This document shows positions 24,782 to 33,502 of a stretch of DNA of 64,000 nt, piece after piece. The translations under genes were made by a program, and so were the position numbers. Within the stretch, counting starts at the first letter, position 1. Each line of letters begins with the position of its first letter. Below the pieces are notes generated by a model, which was not told the DNA's origin, did no database searches, and saw nothing but the letters and a program-made list of their open reading frames with translations. Source of the stretch: Rhizobium bangladeshense (lineage in GTDB: Bacteria; Pseudomonadota; Alphaproteobacteria; Rhizobiales; Rhizobiaceae); the NCBI RefSeq assembly GCF_001662075.1, contig NZ_LYPL01000004.1:328000-391999 (forward strand), given 5' to 3'.

Positions 24782-25860
24782 TCCGTCTTTCCCTTGCCGA
24801 TACCGTACTCGCGTGCCACCGCAATCAATTTCCTGACGCTTTCGCCGTCCGTTGAGAAGGCTGCCAACGCGCGATCCAGCGCATCGGCTGCACGATCCAT
24901 TTCGTTCAACACCGCATAGGAGCGCACGAGCCGCATCCAGCCGTCGAGATCATCGGGGTCCGTCTTGAGCCTCGCGTCCAGACTTTCGACCATATCGCGG
25001 ATCGTCTGCTGCTGTTCGGCGGGGGCAAGGCTCTGCGCACCGGCCAGGCTTTCACCATTCCTCGCGATGTGCTCGTTGACGAGCGGCAGCCACGGCGCGC
25101 CGGGCGGCGAATCCTTGACGATGGCTTCGAAGGCGGCCTTCGCCTCGGCGGTGTCGCCTGCCTGCTCGCTGGCGAGCGCCACATAGTATTTTGCACGCGG
25201 ATTGCGCGGCTGGAGCTCCAGTAACGCTTCAAGCACCCGACGAGCCTCTGCGGTGACCGTGCCATTGGAGGACGCCAGCACTGCTTCGGCAAGCCCATCC
25301 AGTCTGATCGCGCTCGGCCCAAGGAGCCGGATGGCATTTCGATAGGCCTTGTCCGCATCCGCGACGCGATTGGTGCGAAGATAGATCGGAGCGATGACGT
25401 CCCATCCCCGGCCGTCGTTCGGAACCCGCACAAGATGCTCTTCGGTCTTACGAATCAGGATGGCGAGGTCCTGTCCCGGCTCGTCAAGCCTTTGTTGCAG
25501 AGCCTTAGACGGGAGTTCTGGAGAGCCGAACGCGACGTAGGTGGAGATGCTGGCGATAGATAGAAACGCGGCGACGCTCAGCTTCAATGCGACCGGCGAC
25601 CGGGAGGAGGACCACTCGACGCGAACGGCGTCGGCCTCGCGAAACAGCCTTCTGGCGGTTTCCGCTCTTGCTACTTGATGGTCGTCCGGAGCGATGCGTC
25701 CCGCCGCCAACTCCCTGTCGAGTTCCTCGAGCTGGTCGCGATAGACTCGGGCGCCATCCTTTCCGCCGTCCGAGACCGCCGTTCGTATCGGGGACAGCGG
25801 ATGAAGGAGCGCGGCCGTGACGACCGCCGTCATGACGGCGAATGTAATCCAGATGATCAT
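24778..25860 (-). CDS. ccmI: Cytochrome c biogenesis protein CcmI/CycH
   Basis: A 360-residue protein: N-terminal helix, cytoplasmic loop with [17 protein letters not shown] (the conserved CcmI leucine-zipper-like region), a second helix near 92-110, then a periplasmic TPR domain ([30 protein letters not shown]). It is an apocytochrome chaperone for CcmFH. First gene of the ccmIEFH operon, with a FixK box about 60 bases upstream. Confidence 0.92.
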   Translation of the reverse strand: MIIWITFAVMTAVVTAALLHPLSPIRTAVSDGGKDGARVYRDQLEELDRELAAGRIAPDDHQVARAETARRLFREADAVRVEWSSSRSPVALKLSVAAFLSIASISTYVAFGSPELPSKALQQRLDEPGQDLAILIRKTEEHLVRVPNDGRGWDVIAPIYLRTNRVADADKAYRNAIRLLGPSAIRLDGLAEAVLASSNGTVTAEARRVLEALLELQPRNPRAKYYVALASEQAGDTAEAKAAFEAIVKDSPPGAPWLPLVNEHIARNGESLAGAQSLAPAEQQQTIRDMVESLDARLKTDPDDLDGWMRLVRSYAVLNEMDRAADALDRALAAFSTDGESVRKLIAVAREYGIGKGKTE

Positions 25861-25913
25861 GGTTCAGGTTGCTCTGTTGCGAGGGCAACATAGCGTCCGC
25901 GTGGCACGGAACA

Positions 25914-25927
25914 TTGACGCCGATCAA
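25914..25927 (-). promoter_or_regulatory. FixK/FNR box upstream of ccmIEFH
   Basis: TTGACGCCGATCAA on the plus strand (TTGATCGGCGTCAA on the coding strand). The centre is about 60 bases before the ccmI start. Confidence 0.8.
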
Positions 25928-25938
25928 TTACGCGCGCG

Positions 25939-26658
25939 TTAGGCGAAGCGCCCCGTGAACACGTAGCCGACACTCCTCACGGACTGGATCAGGGCCGGAG
26001 TTTTGGGATCCGGCTCGATCTTCTTGCGAAGCCGCACGATCTGGGCGTCGATCGTCCTGTCGAATGCTTCCAGGTTCCGGTTCCGCGTCAAATCCATGAG
26101 AGTGTCTCTGGTCAGGACACGGCCGGCATTCCGCAGAAAGACGACGAGCATGTCGAATTCGCCCGAGGTCAAGGGAATGTCGTCCCCCCCCGGAGACGTC
26201 AGTTTCCGCCGGGGGACGTCCAGAACGAAGCCCTCAAACCGAAACGTCTCGTCGGGAACTGCGGCCTGCGTCTTGGGCTGAGCGGCGCCGGCTCGACGCC
26301 GGAGGACGGTTCGCAGGCGTGCGAGCAGCTCCCGAAGGTGGAACGGCTTGGCGACATAGTCGTCCGCCCCGAATTCGAGGCCGATGACCTTGTCAGTCAC
26401 GTCGTCCTGCCCTGTCAGCATGAGCACCGGGACGTCGGAGCCGCTTCGAAGCTCCTTCAGCAGGTCGAAGCCGTTCTCGCCGCCCGGCAGCACGAGGTCC
26501 AGAAAGATCGCGGCGAACGAGCCTCTGGAGAGTTCGGACCGCATTCCGGCGCCGTTTGCGACCGCAGTGACGCGGTAGCCGTTATCCTCGAAGTATCGGG
26601 CGAGCATCTGCCTTATCCGGGCGTCGTCGTCGACCACGAGAATGCGATCCGATTCCAT
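25939..26658 (-). CDS. OmpR/PhoB-type response regulator (FxkR candidate)
   Basis: A 239-residue regulator with receiver domain (LVVDDDARI, phospho-Asp in FLDLVLPGGENGFD, MLTGQDD, DYVAKPFHLREL) and a winged-helix DNA-binding domain (LTSGEFDMLVVFLRNAGRVLTRDTLMDLTRNR...SVRSVGYVFTG). No partner kinase is adjacent. In Rhizobium etli the hybrid FixL acts through FxkR, an OmpR-type regulator, on a K-box in front of fixK; this window has hybrid fixL and a K-box-like site, and this is the only OmpR-type regulator in it. That assignment is inference. Short inverted repeats lie 20 bases upstream. Confidence 0.87.
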   Translation of the reverse strand: MESDRILVVDDDARIRQMLARYFEDNGYRVTAVANGAGMRSELSRGSFAAIFLDLVLPGGENGFDLLKELRSGSDVPVLMLTGQDDVTDKVIGLEFGADDYVAKPFHLRELLARLRTVLRRRAGAAQPKTQAAVPDETFRFEGFVLDVPRRKLTSPGGDDIPLTSGEFDMLVVFLRNAGRVLTRDTLMDLTRNRNLEAFDRTIDAQIVRLRKKIEPDPKTPALIQSVRSVGYVFTGRFA

Positions 26659-26678
26659 CTACCAAGCCTCACTGCATG

Positions 26679-26700
26679 CCTGCGTCAGACATAACGCAGG
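26679..26700. repeat. Inverted repeat upstream of OmpR-type regulator
   Basis: CCTGCGT and ACGCAGG (7-base arms, 8-base spacer) lie about 20 bases before the regulator start codon. It could be an autoregulatory operator or a leader hairpin. The rest of the 264-base gap up to 26922 shows no gene. Confidence 0.4.
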
Positions 26701-26922
26701 ATTTCGCGGCACGCCACCGTCGAAGTTGCGCCTTCTTTCACAAGAACCGTCGATTAGGACAACAGCACGGGCAGAGAGGCGGGGCGACTCAGAAGTCCTC
26801 CTGGTCGTCTGACATGCCGTCATGCAATGGCCGCTAAGAGATCTCGTTGCCGATGTAACAACCGCAAATTTAAAGTGCGTCCAGCTTCCATTGACATCTG
26901 CACACCAATTCTGGGGAGTCCG

Positions 26923-27588
26923 TCAGCAAAGCGTCCTGAGACGGTTGACGTCGTCCACGGTCACCGTCCGCCCCCTGACGTCGATTCCGCATCCCCCCAA
27001 GGTTGCGAAAGCGCGTGACAGCGCTTCCGGCGCGAGCCCCAGCTTTCCCGCCAGGATCCTCTTCTGGTAGGGGAGCCGGAAAGTGAAGCAGTTCGCTTCC
27101 GCAGGGCACCGACTCAAAAAGTAGTTGGCGACTCTTTGGGATGCGGTTTGCAGGCGGTCGGCCGCGACGCAGTCCAGCGCGGCAAGGAAGTGCTCGGACA
27201 CGATGAGGGCCAAATTGGCAAGCAGCGGAGGGTGTCGAAGCGCAAGCTCGCGCAGGCCGGCCAGATCGAACGCTGCGACTTCGGTCGCCTCCGCGGCGAG
27301 AGCCGTATGGGGATGGACGCCGCCGCCGACAACGAGATGGTCGGCGAACATCTCTCCCGGTTCCAGCACGCAGATATCGGCTTCGCGACCGCTCGATTCC
27401 CTCTTCACGAGACGCACGAGACCGTGCATCAGGTAGAAGGCGTCCTCCGCCGCCTGGCCTTCGCGGAATATCGCTTCACCGGCCTGGAACGCCCGAACGT
27501 CCACCAGCTCCTGCAGAAGTCCTGCCACCACCTGGTCGAGCCCTCGAAAAATCCTCGCATCCCGGACAATCTCATTTCTGGTAAGCAT
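26923..27588 (-). CDS. Crp/Fnr family regulator, DNR-like
   Basis: A 221-residue regulator: cyclic-nucleotide-type sensor domain (about 10-125; GEAIFREGQAAEDAFYLMHG), dimer helix, and HTH with KLGLAPEALSRAFATL. E-x-x-S-R in the recognition helix matches FNR/FixK, so it should read TTGA half-sites. The N-terminal four-cysteine cluster of FNR/FnrN is absent, so oxygen sensing by Fe-S is unlikely; it resembles DNR/NnrR-type NO-responsive regulators more. It starts at MLTRNEI, overlapping the fixS stop (TGATG), so it is made from the fixGHIS message. Confidence 0.82.
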   Translation of the reverse strand: MLTRNEIVRDARIFRGLDQVVAGLLQELVDVRAFQAGEAIFREGQAAEDAFYLMHGLVRLVKRESSGREADICVLEPGEMFADHLVVGGGVHPHTALAAEATEVAAFDLAGLRELALRHPPLLANLALIVSEHFLAALDCVAADRLQTASQRVANYFLSRCPAEANCFTFRLPYQKRILAGKLGLAPEALSRAFATLGGCGIDVRGRTVTVDDVNRLRTLC

Positions 27589-27749
27589 CACGCTTCCTTC
27601 CCTCGTTCGGGCTCGTCGTCCGCGATCGCCCGCCATGCAGCCCCCTCAAGATCCTCGTACTGGCCGCTCTTCAGCGACCAGAGAAAGGCGGCGAGACCGA
27701 CGCCTCCCATGAAAAGCGCGATAGGTATCAGGTAGATCAACATGTTCAT
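27588..27749 (-). CDS. fixS: cbb3 oxidase maturation protein FixS/CcoS
   Basis: A 53-residue protein with one N-terminal transmembrane helix (MNMLIYLIPIALFMGGVGLAA) followed by FLWSLKSGQYEDLEGAAWRAI, the diagnostic CcoS motif. It is needed for cofactor assembly of the cbb3 oxidase. It overlaps the fixI stop by 4 bases (ATGA), and its own stop overlaps the next regulator gene. Confidence 0.92.
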   Translation of the reverse strand: MNMLIYLIPIALFMGGVGLAAFLWSLKSGQYEDLEGAAWRAIADDEPERGKEA

Positions 27750-30025
27750 GCGGATCGAGCCTCCGTCCGCGGAACACGGACACGGGCGTCCGGTGCCGGA
27801 GCGCGTCTCATCAGGACGTTGAGGCGCAAGGCGTTGGTGACGACGATGATCGACGACGTCGACATCGCGACCGCCGCGACGAGAGGCGTCGCCAGCCCGG
27901 CGATGGCTATCGGCACGGCCAGGACGTTGTAACCGATGGCAAGCGCGAAATTCTGTCGGACGAGCGTCGCAGAACGCCGCGCGATTTCGACGGCCTGGGG
28001 AACGGCGTCAAGCCGATCGCTGAAGAACACGAGGTCCGCCGCGTGGCGTCCGATATCGGAGGCCGTGGCCGGAGCGATCGACACGTGGGCTGCCGCTAGC
28101 GCCGGGGCGTCGTTGATGCCGTCGCCGACCATGAGCACCCGGTGGCCGCCCATGCTCAGCGTCTGGCAGGTCTCGACCTTCTGCCTCGGGGTCAATTCCG
28201 CGAGAGCGCTGTCGATGCCCAGCTTACGGGCCGTTGCCGCCACCACGTTCTCGCGGTCGCCTGAGAGCATTATCGTCTGGAAGCCGTCGCCGCGAAGGCG
28301 TTTCACGGCCTCGGCCGCTCCAGGCCTGATCGTGTCCTCGAAGAAGAAGCGTGCGACGGCCCGGCCGTCCCTCGATAGTACGACTTCCGAGAGGGCGCCG
28401 TCGACCTTCGTCGCCTCGCCGCCGCATGCAAAGGCCGAGCTGCCAAGACGATACGCCGCCTCGTCACGCGTTGCCTCGAGCCCCCCGCCCGGCACCTCCA
28501 CCACCCTCTCGAATTGAGCGGGAGCGGGAGCGGCGCTTCGGACGAGGGCCTGTGAGAGAGGATGCCTTGAGTGAACCGCCAGCCCGGCCGCGCAGGCAAC
28601 GTCGGCGTCGTTCTCGGCCTCGAAGGAAACGAGGCGGGGAGTTCCCATCGTCAGCGTGCCGGTCTTGTCGAACGCGACGAGGTCGATTTCCGACAGCCTC
28701 TCCAGTGCCGAACCGTCCTTGACCATGACACCTCGGCGGAATAGTTCCCCGGCGGCGACGACCTGCACGACCGGGACGGCCAGCCCGAGCGCGCAGGGGC
28801 ACGTGATGATCAGCACGGCAACGGCGACGAGCATCGCCTGTTTCCAGTCGCCGCCCAGGAAGCCCCATCCGAGGAACGAAACGAGCGCCAGGAGATGGAC
28901 GACCGGAGAATAGAGCGAAGCCGCGCGGTCGGCTATTCTGCGGTAGCGGGCTCTTCCTCCCTCCGCAGCCTCCATGAGCGCGATGATCTCAGAAAGAAGA
29001 GAATTCCTCGCGAGCTTCGTGGCGCGGACCACGAGCGATCCTGTCAGGTTCATTGCGCCGGAGCTTACGCAAGTCCCCCCGTGAACCGAGGCCGGGCTGC
29101 TTTCGCCGGTGACGATCGAGAGGTCGACTTCGCTTTCTCCCCTGACGACCACGCCGTCGACGGGGATGCGTTCGCCCGCCGGGATCGCAACGTCGTCGCC
29201 TACCACGATATCCTCGACGGCGACGAAACGGCGGGAGCCGTCCGGCTGAACAAGCAGCGCGCCGCGGGGCGCGATACGAGCAAGACCATTGATGGCCGCT
29301 CTGGCCTTCTCACGCATCATATGATCCAGCGCCCGGCCGATCAACAGGAAGAACAGCAACGAGACGGTCGCATCGAACCAGGCGTGCTCGCCGTGATGCA
29401 TGGTCTCCCAGAGGGATACCGCGTAGGAGAGCGTCACCGCGAGTGAAATCGGCACGTCCATGTTGGTCCGGCCATGCTTGAGCGCATTCCACGCCGACTG
29501 GAAGAAAAACCGCCCGGCATAGATCAAGGTGGGAGCCGCGATCAGGGCCGAAATCCAGTGGAACATGTCACGCGTCGCAGCATCTGCTCCGGACCAGACG
29601 GAAACCGACAGCAGCATGATGTTTGCGGCGGCGAAGCCGGCCACGCCGACCGCGAGGAGTAGCTGGTTGCGGGTACTGTCGTTCTCCGTCGCGACGGGCG
29701 TGAACAGATGGGCGCGATAACCCGCGCCGTCGATCGCTTCGAGTATACGCGCCGGGTTCGTGGGCTCATCCTTTTCGCGCTCCGAGTAGACGCAGGTGAC
29801 GCGCCGGGAGGTAAGATTCACCCTGGCCTTCTTCACGAAAGGCAGCGCCTTCAGCGCCTTCTCGATCGTCTGGATGCAGGCGCCGCAATGGACATCCGGA
29901 ACGCTGAGATCGAGCTGGTGCAGTCCTTCTCCGAGCGGGTGGCTCGCCAGCGCGACTTCCTCGGCACTGAAGGCCTTGGCACTCATCGCGAGCACCGCCT
30001 CGGCGTTCATCATGCAGCACGTCAT
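27746..30025 (-). CDS. fixI: Copper-translocating P-type ATPase FixI/CcoI
   Basis: A 759-residue P1B ATPase. It has an N-terminal metal-binding domain (VHCGACIQTIEKAL), eight predicted helices, the intramembrane CPC motif (ITCPCALGLAVP), phosphorylation motif DKTGTLTMG, TGES and the hinge GDGINDAPAL. FixI exports copper for the CuB centre of cbb3 oxidase. The N-terminus has an extra Cys cluster (MTCCMMNAE). It overlaps fixH and fixS by 4 bases each. In this operon it may also supply copper to NosZ and pseudoazurin. Confidence 0.95.
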   Translation of the reverse strand: MTCCMMNAEAVLAMSAKAFSAEEVALASHPLGEGLHQLDLSVPDVHCGACIQTIEKALKALPFVKKARVNLTSRRVTCVYSEREKDEPTNPARILEAIDGAGYRAHLFTPVATENDSTRNQLLLAVGVAGFAAANIMLLSVSVWSGADAATRDMFHWISALIAAPTLIYAGRFFFQSAWNALKHGRTNMDVPISLAVTLSYAVSLWETMHHGEHAWFDATVSLLFFLLIGRALDHMMREKARAAINGLARIAPRGALLVQPDGSRRFVAVEDIVVGDDVAIPAGERIPVDGVVVRGESEVDLSIVTGESSPASVHGGTCVSSGAMNLTGSLVVRATKLARNSLLSEIIALMEAAEGGRARYRRIADRAASLYSPVVHLLALVSFLGWGFLGGDWKQAMLVAVAVLIITCPCALGLAVPVVQVVAAGELFRRGVMVKDGSALERLSEIDLVAFDKTGTLTMGTPRLVSFEAENDADVACAAGLAVHSRHPLSQALVRSAAPAPAQFERVVEVPGGGLEATRDEAAYRLGSSAFACGGEATKVDGALSEVVLSRDGRAVARFFFEDTIRPGAAEAVKRLRGDGFQTIMLSGDRENVVAATARKLGIDSALAELTPRQKVETCQTLSMGGHRVLMVGDGINDAPALAAAHVSIAPATASDIGRHAADLVFFSDRLDAVPQAVEIARRSATLVRQNFALAIGYNVLAVPIAIAGLATPLVAAVAMSTSSIIVVTNALRLNVLMRRAPAPDARVRVPRTEARSA

Positions 30026-30507
30026 CGGACGAACTCCGCCGTGTCGAATCGCAGGGCTTCATGCATCACGGTCATCCCGTCTCGCTTAGAAATCAGTTCG
30101 ACGATCCAGTCGCCCGAAGGCACGTGGTGGTCGACCTCGAAGCGACCTTCGGCGACCTTCTTCAAAGCGGCGGTGAAGTCCTCATGGTCGCCCACCGGCC
30201 TACGGAAAGCAGCGGTCACCTCTTCGGCAGGAGCGGGCGAACCGTCTCGATTATGGAGGTTGTAGGTGAAAACGTTGCCGCGTAGCGAAATGTCGCCCGA
30301 GACTCCGGTCGCCGCCATGGCCTTGATCGCGGATGCTTTCTGGTTGAACTGCTGGCTCGCTACGTAGGTGTTCTCGACCACCAGACCACTCCAGCTCGCG
30401 GAGGCGAACCAGGCCATCGTCACGTTGACGGAGATTACCACGGCGAAGAAGGCGCATGTCGTCAGCAGCATGTGCCGGCCCGTGAATCCTTTGTCGGTTC
30501 TGCTCAT
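30022..30507 (-). CDS. fixH: FixH/CcoH cbb3 assembly protein
   Basis: A 161-residue protein with FTGRHMLLTTCAFFAVVISVNVTMAW forming the N-terminal membrane anchor, then WSGLVVENTYVASQQFN, the conserved FixH segment, and a periplasmic beta domain. It stabilises subunits during cbb3 assembly. It overlaps fixG upstream and fixI downstream by 4 bases. Confidence 0.92.
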   Translation of the reverse strand: MSRTDKGFTGRHMLLTTCAFFAVVISVNVTMAWFASASWSGLVVENTYVASQQFNQKASAIKAMAATGVSGDISLRGNVFTYNLHNRDGSPAPAEEVTAAFRRPVGDHEDFTAALKKVAEGRFEVDHHVPSGDWIVELISKRDGMTVMHEALRFDTAEFVR

Positions 30508-32072
30508 TTTATGTCTCCGGGTGAATTGAAGGCCGCGCGGTAGGTGGCGCGGTCGGAGTTATCTTCGTCTCCGATCGCGAAAAGGAACTCGTCCACCGAA
30601 GCGCCGGAGGGCCGGCTGGTCACGAAGACCTTGACGGTCGTCGCGACGTCGGGCGCTGCGTCCAGCACGAAGCTGCGCGCGTCCTCCTTGCCCAGTTCAG
30701 GAATGCGCATCGTCGCGCCCTCGAGTCCCGATATGGTCAATTCGATCTTTCTGGGCTTGGGCACCATATTGAGGATGCGCAGCGTATAGCCGTTGCGGAT
30801 CGACCCGTCGCTTTCCAGAACGAACTGCGGATTGCGGTCGTGGACGACGTTGAGCTCAAGCCTGTCCCGCATGGCGAGGTGGACGATCATGCCCGCGCCG
30901 ATCATGCACCACACCGCCGCATAGAAGACCACGCGCGCTCTGAAGATGATCCTCCAGTCGAAGTGCCTGATGCCGTCGACGAACGACCCGTCCGGCCCGC
31001 GCACCCTGGAGGGCTGGACCGGCGTCCGCCCCCCGTCGGTCGCAATCGCCATGTTGTCCGCATACTCGCTGAGGGTGGCGTAGGCGATGAGACCTCGGGG
31101 CTTGCCGATCTTGTTCATGACGCCGTCGCAGGCGTCGATGCAGAGCGCGCAGGTGATGCACTCCATCTGCTGGCCATCGCGAATGTCGATTCCCATGGGA
31201 CAGACGGCGACGCAGGCGTTGCAGTCTACACAGTCGCCCACAGGCTGTCCCAAGGCCTGAGCCTTTTTGGAATGCCGGGAGCGCTGCTCGCCGCGCCAGT
31301 CGTTGTAGGTGACGACGAGGGAATTCTCGTCTAGCATGGCACCCTGGATGCGCGGCCACGGGCACATGTACGTGCAGACCTGCTCGCGCATCAGCCCGCC
31401 GAGCACGTAGGTCGTCGCAGTGAGCGTCGCCACCGTCGCATAGGCGACCATCGGCGCGTCCCCGGTGAAGAGCGACACGGCAAGGCCGGGAGCGTCTGAG
31501 AAATAGAAGATCCAGGCGCCGCCGGTCACCACGCCGATCGCCAGCCAGATGGCATGTTTCACAACACGTTTCCGAGCCTTGTCGAACGTCCACTGGGCCG
31601 CGTCGAGCTTCATCCTGGCGTTGCGGTCGCCCTCGACCCAACGTTCGACGACCAGAAAGAGATCGACCCAGACGGTCTGCGGACAGGCGTAGCCGCACCA
31701 GGCGCGACCGACGGCGGAAGTCACCAGAAACAGCCCGGAGCCGGCCATGACGAGAAGACCGGCCACGTAATAGAATTCCTGTGGCCATATCTCGATGAAG
31801 AAGAAGTAGAAGCGGCGGGACGCCAAATCGACGAGGATCGCCTGGTCGGGAGCGTATTCGCCCCGGCCCCATCGGAGCCAGGGAGCGATATAGTAGATGC
31901 CTAGCGTGACCAGCATCACCAGCCACTTGAATCGGCGGAAGCGGCCTTCCGCACGCTTGGGGAAGATCTTCTTACGTGCAGCGTAGAGCGGCTCGCGGTT
32001 CCGGCGCGCGTTGACGGGCTCCGCGTTCACGCGCTCGACGTTGTTGGGATCCGGGGCAGTGTAAAGGTTCAT
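30504..32072 (-). CDS. fixG: Membrane Fe-S protein FixG/CcoG
   Basis: A 522-residue membrane protein with five to six helices, NapH-type Cys motifs (WCGYACPQTVW, CTYMCPWPRIQ) and two 4Fe-4S motifs (CVDCNACVAVCPMG, CITCALCIDACD), followed by a C-terminal Ig-like periplasmic domain. CcoG acts as a copper reductase in cbb3 biogenesis. The start is set at ATG (MNLYTAPDPN) with GGAAAGGAAG upstream; a GTG six codons earlier overlaps this ribosome-binding site. It is the first gene of fixGHIS. Confidence 0.93.
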   Translation of the reverse strand: MNLYTAPDPNNVERVNAEPVNARRNREPLYAARKKIFPKRAEGRFRRFKWLVMLVTLGIYYIAPWLRWGRGEYAPDQAILVDLASRRFYFFFIEIWPQEFYYVAGLLVMAGSGLFLVTSAVGRAWCGYACPQTVWVDLFLVVERWVEGDRNARMKLDAAQWTFDKARKRVVKHAIWLAIGVVTGGAWIFYFSDAPGLAVSLFTGDAPMVAYATVATLTATTYVLGGLMREQVCTYMCPWPRIQGAMLDENSLVVTYNDWRGEQRSRHSKKAQALGQPVGDCVDCNACVAVCPMGIDIRDGQQMECITCALCIDACDGVMNKIGKPRGLIAYATLSEYADNMAIATDGGRTPVQPSRVRGPDGSFVDGIRHFDWRIIFRARVVFYAAVWCMIGAGMIVHLAMRDRLELNVVHDRNPQFVLESDGSIRNGYTLRILNMVPKPRKIELTISGLEGATMRIPELGKEDARSFVLDAAPDVATTVKVFVTSRPSGASVDEFLFAIGDEDNSDRATYRAAFNSPGDIK

Positions 32073-32121
32073 TTGCCGCTTCCTTTCCACCGAGTTCTCC
32101 CAGCTCTCCGTCAGCTCGTCC

Positions 32122-32135
32122 TTGATTCAAATCAA
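32122..32135 (-). promoter_or_regulatory. FixK/FNR box proximal to fixG
   Basis: TTGATTCAAATCAA has both half-sites intact. The centre is 56 bases before the fixG start codon. Confidence 0.82.
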
Positions 32136-32280
32136 GAACGGCGTCTTCGAAAAACGGCCACGCCAGAAAGGCCGCGGCCGAGCAGGAACTGCTGAACTGA
32201 GAGCGGCCACGCCTCGGAGGGTTCGAGACGTGGCCGGGAGGAACTGCGGGGGAGATATCCGCTGGGACGTCCTCGATCGA

Positions 32281-32466
32281 CTACCGGCTGGTCGTCCGAT
32301 GGTCTTTGAGCGCAGTCAAACTCACCATCGAATTTCCGATTTTCTCGGGTTCTTCTCGCTCGCATTCCGGGGCTACGGGCTTCGCCCGAACGGAGACGCG
32401 CGAATGGACCACCGAGCGTGGCAGCCCGTAGAGTGCAAGCAGTGGATCATGATCATGGGCGCTCAT
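32281..32466 (-). CDS. Possible small protein between fixP and fixG
   Basis: A 61-residue frame (MSAHDHDPLLALYGLPRSV...) starts 10 bases after the fixP stop, with GAGGAG about seven bases before the ATG. It has a His/Asp start and no membrane helix. The gap between fixP and fixG (405 bases) is longer than usual. A FixK-like box lies inside it. I do not recognise the product, and the frame may be chance. Confidence 0.35.
   Translation of the reverse strand: MSAHDHDPLLALYGLPRSVVHSRVSVRAKPVAPECEREEPEKIGNSMVSLTALKDHRTTSR
32306..32319 (-). promoter_or_regulatory. Second FixK-like box in fixP-fixG gap
   Basis: TTGAGCGCAGTCAA keeps both TTGA/TCAA ends but has G at position 5. It is about 240 bases before fixG, inside the possible small frame. 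It may be a secondary site or chance. Confidence 0.45.
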
Positions 32467-32476
32467 GTCGCACTCC

Positions 32477-33340
32477 TCACGTTCCACCGCCGAGCGAGTG
32501 CACGAACACCGTCAGCTCCTTCACGGTCGCCTCTCCGAGGCGGGACGCCCATGCAGGCATGACACCGTGCTTCGGCGCAGCGATCTGGCGGGCGATCGCC
32601 TCCTCGCCCTTCGACTTCAGCCAGATCGCGTCGGCAAGGTCGGGCGCTCCCATGTCCACCTTCCCCTTTCCGTCCTCGCCATGACACGCCGCGCAGTTGT
32701 CGAGGAAGAGCTGCCTGCCGGCTTCGGCGAGGGCCGGATCGGAAGGTTTGTTGGTCAGGCCCCAGACATACGCGGCCACCTGCTTCGTCTGCGTTGGGTC
32801 AAGCATGTCCGCGAAGGCGGGCATCTCGGAAACGTGGCTGTCCCCGTCGCCGTCGAAGCGGATGCCGTGGGCGATCGTCGTCTGGATCGACTGCAGGTCG
32901 CCGCCCCACAGCCAGTCGTCGTCGTTGAGGTTCGGAAAGCCGGGACCGCCGCTCGCGCCCGAGCCGTGGCACGGCGCGCAGTTGACCTTGAACGACGAAG
33001 CGCCGCCGGCGATGGCGAACTCGCGCAGGGTCGGATCGGCGTCGATTTCCTCGACTGTCTTCGAGGCGATCATGTCATGGAACTTCATCTGGCCGGCCTT
33101 CGCTTGATCGAGATCCTGCTGGAACTCGGCGCGGGTCGAATAGCCCAGGTGGCCCTTTGTCGCGGAAGTGATCATCGGTATGGCGGGATAGGCGATAGCG
33201 TATCCGATCGCCCAGAGGATCGTGACGTAGAAGGTCCACACCCACCAGCGCGGCATCGGATTATTCAGTTCGCGGATGCCGTCCCACTCGTGTCCGGTGG
33301 TCTCGACGCCGCTGATTTCGTCAATATGCTTATCCGACAT
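32477..33340 (-). CDS. fixP: cbb3 oxidase dihaem cytochrome c subunit FixP/CcoP
   Basis: A 287-residue protein with an N-terminal membrane anchor (about 30-55; WWVWTFYVTILWAIGYAI) and two c-type haem motifs, CAPCHG and CAACHG, with downstream Met ligands. It carries electrons to FixO and the catalytic subunit. Its start follows the fixQ stop by one base. Maturation depends on the Ccm system encoded nearby. Confidence 0.95.
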   Translation of the reverse strand: MSDKHIDEISGVETTGHEWDGIRELNNPMPRWWVWTFYVTILWAIGYAIAYPAIPMITSATKGHLGYSTRAEFQQDLDQAKAGQMKFHDMIASKTVEEIDADPTLREFAIAGGASSFKVNCAPCHGSGASGGPGFPNLNDDDWLWGGDLQSIQTTIAHGIRFDGDGDSHVSEMPAFADMLDPTQTKQVAAYVWGLTNKPSDPALAEAGRQLFLDNCAACHGEDGKGKVDMGAPDLADAIWLKSKGEEAIARQIAAPKHGVMPAWASRLGEATVKELTVFVHSLGGGT

Positions 33341-33341
33341 C

Positions 33342-33494
33342 TCAATCGTCCTTCAGGGGAATGGCAGCGGCCTCGTTGGCCGCCTGCCTGCTGCCGGGGC
33401 GGAGCGTGAAGACGACGACGCCAAGGAAGAATGCCGTCATCGCCAGAAGACCCCAACTGTCGGCGAAGTGCCGCATTGCCGTGTACGTTTCCAT
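33342..33494 (-). CDS. fixQ: cbb3 oxidase small subunit FixQ/CcoQ
   Basis: A 50-residue protein with one transmembrane helix (WGLLAMTAFFLGVVVFTL) and a short charged tail; position between fixO and fixP is diagnostic. It stabilises the oxidase. The ATG follows GAGGTGAAAC. Confidence 0.92.
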   Translation of the reverse strand: METYTAMRHFADSWGLLAMTAFFLGVVVFTLRPGSRQAANEAAAIPLKDD

Positions 33495-33502
33495 GTTTCA
33501 CC

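Noticed and set aside
26850..26865. Second K-box-like site upstream of the OmpR regulator
   Set aside because: Only one GTTACA half is present on the minus strand; the partner (CAACGA) does not match.
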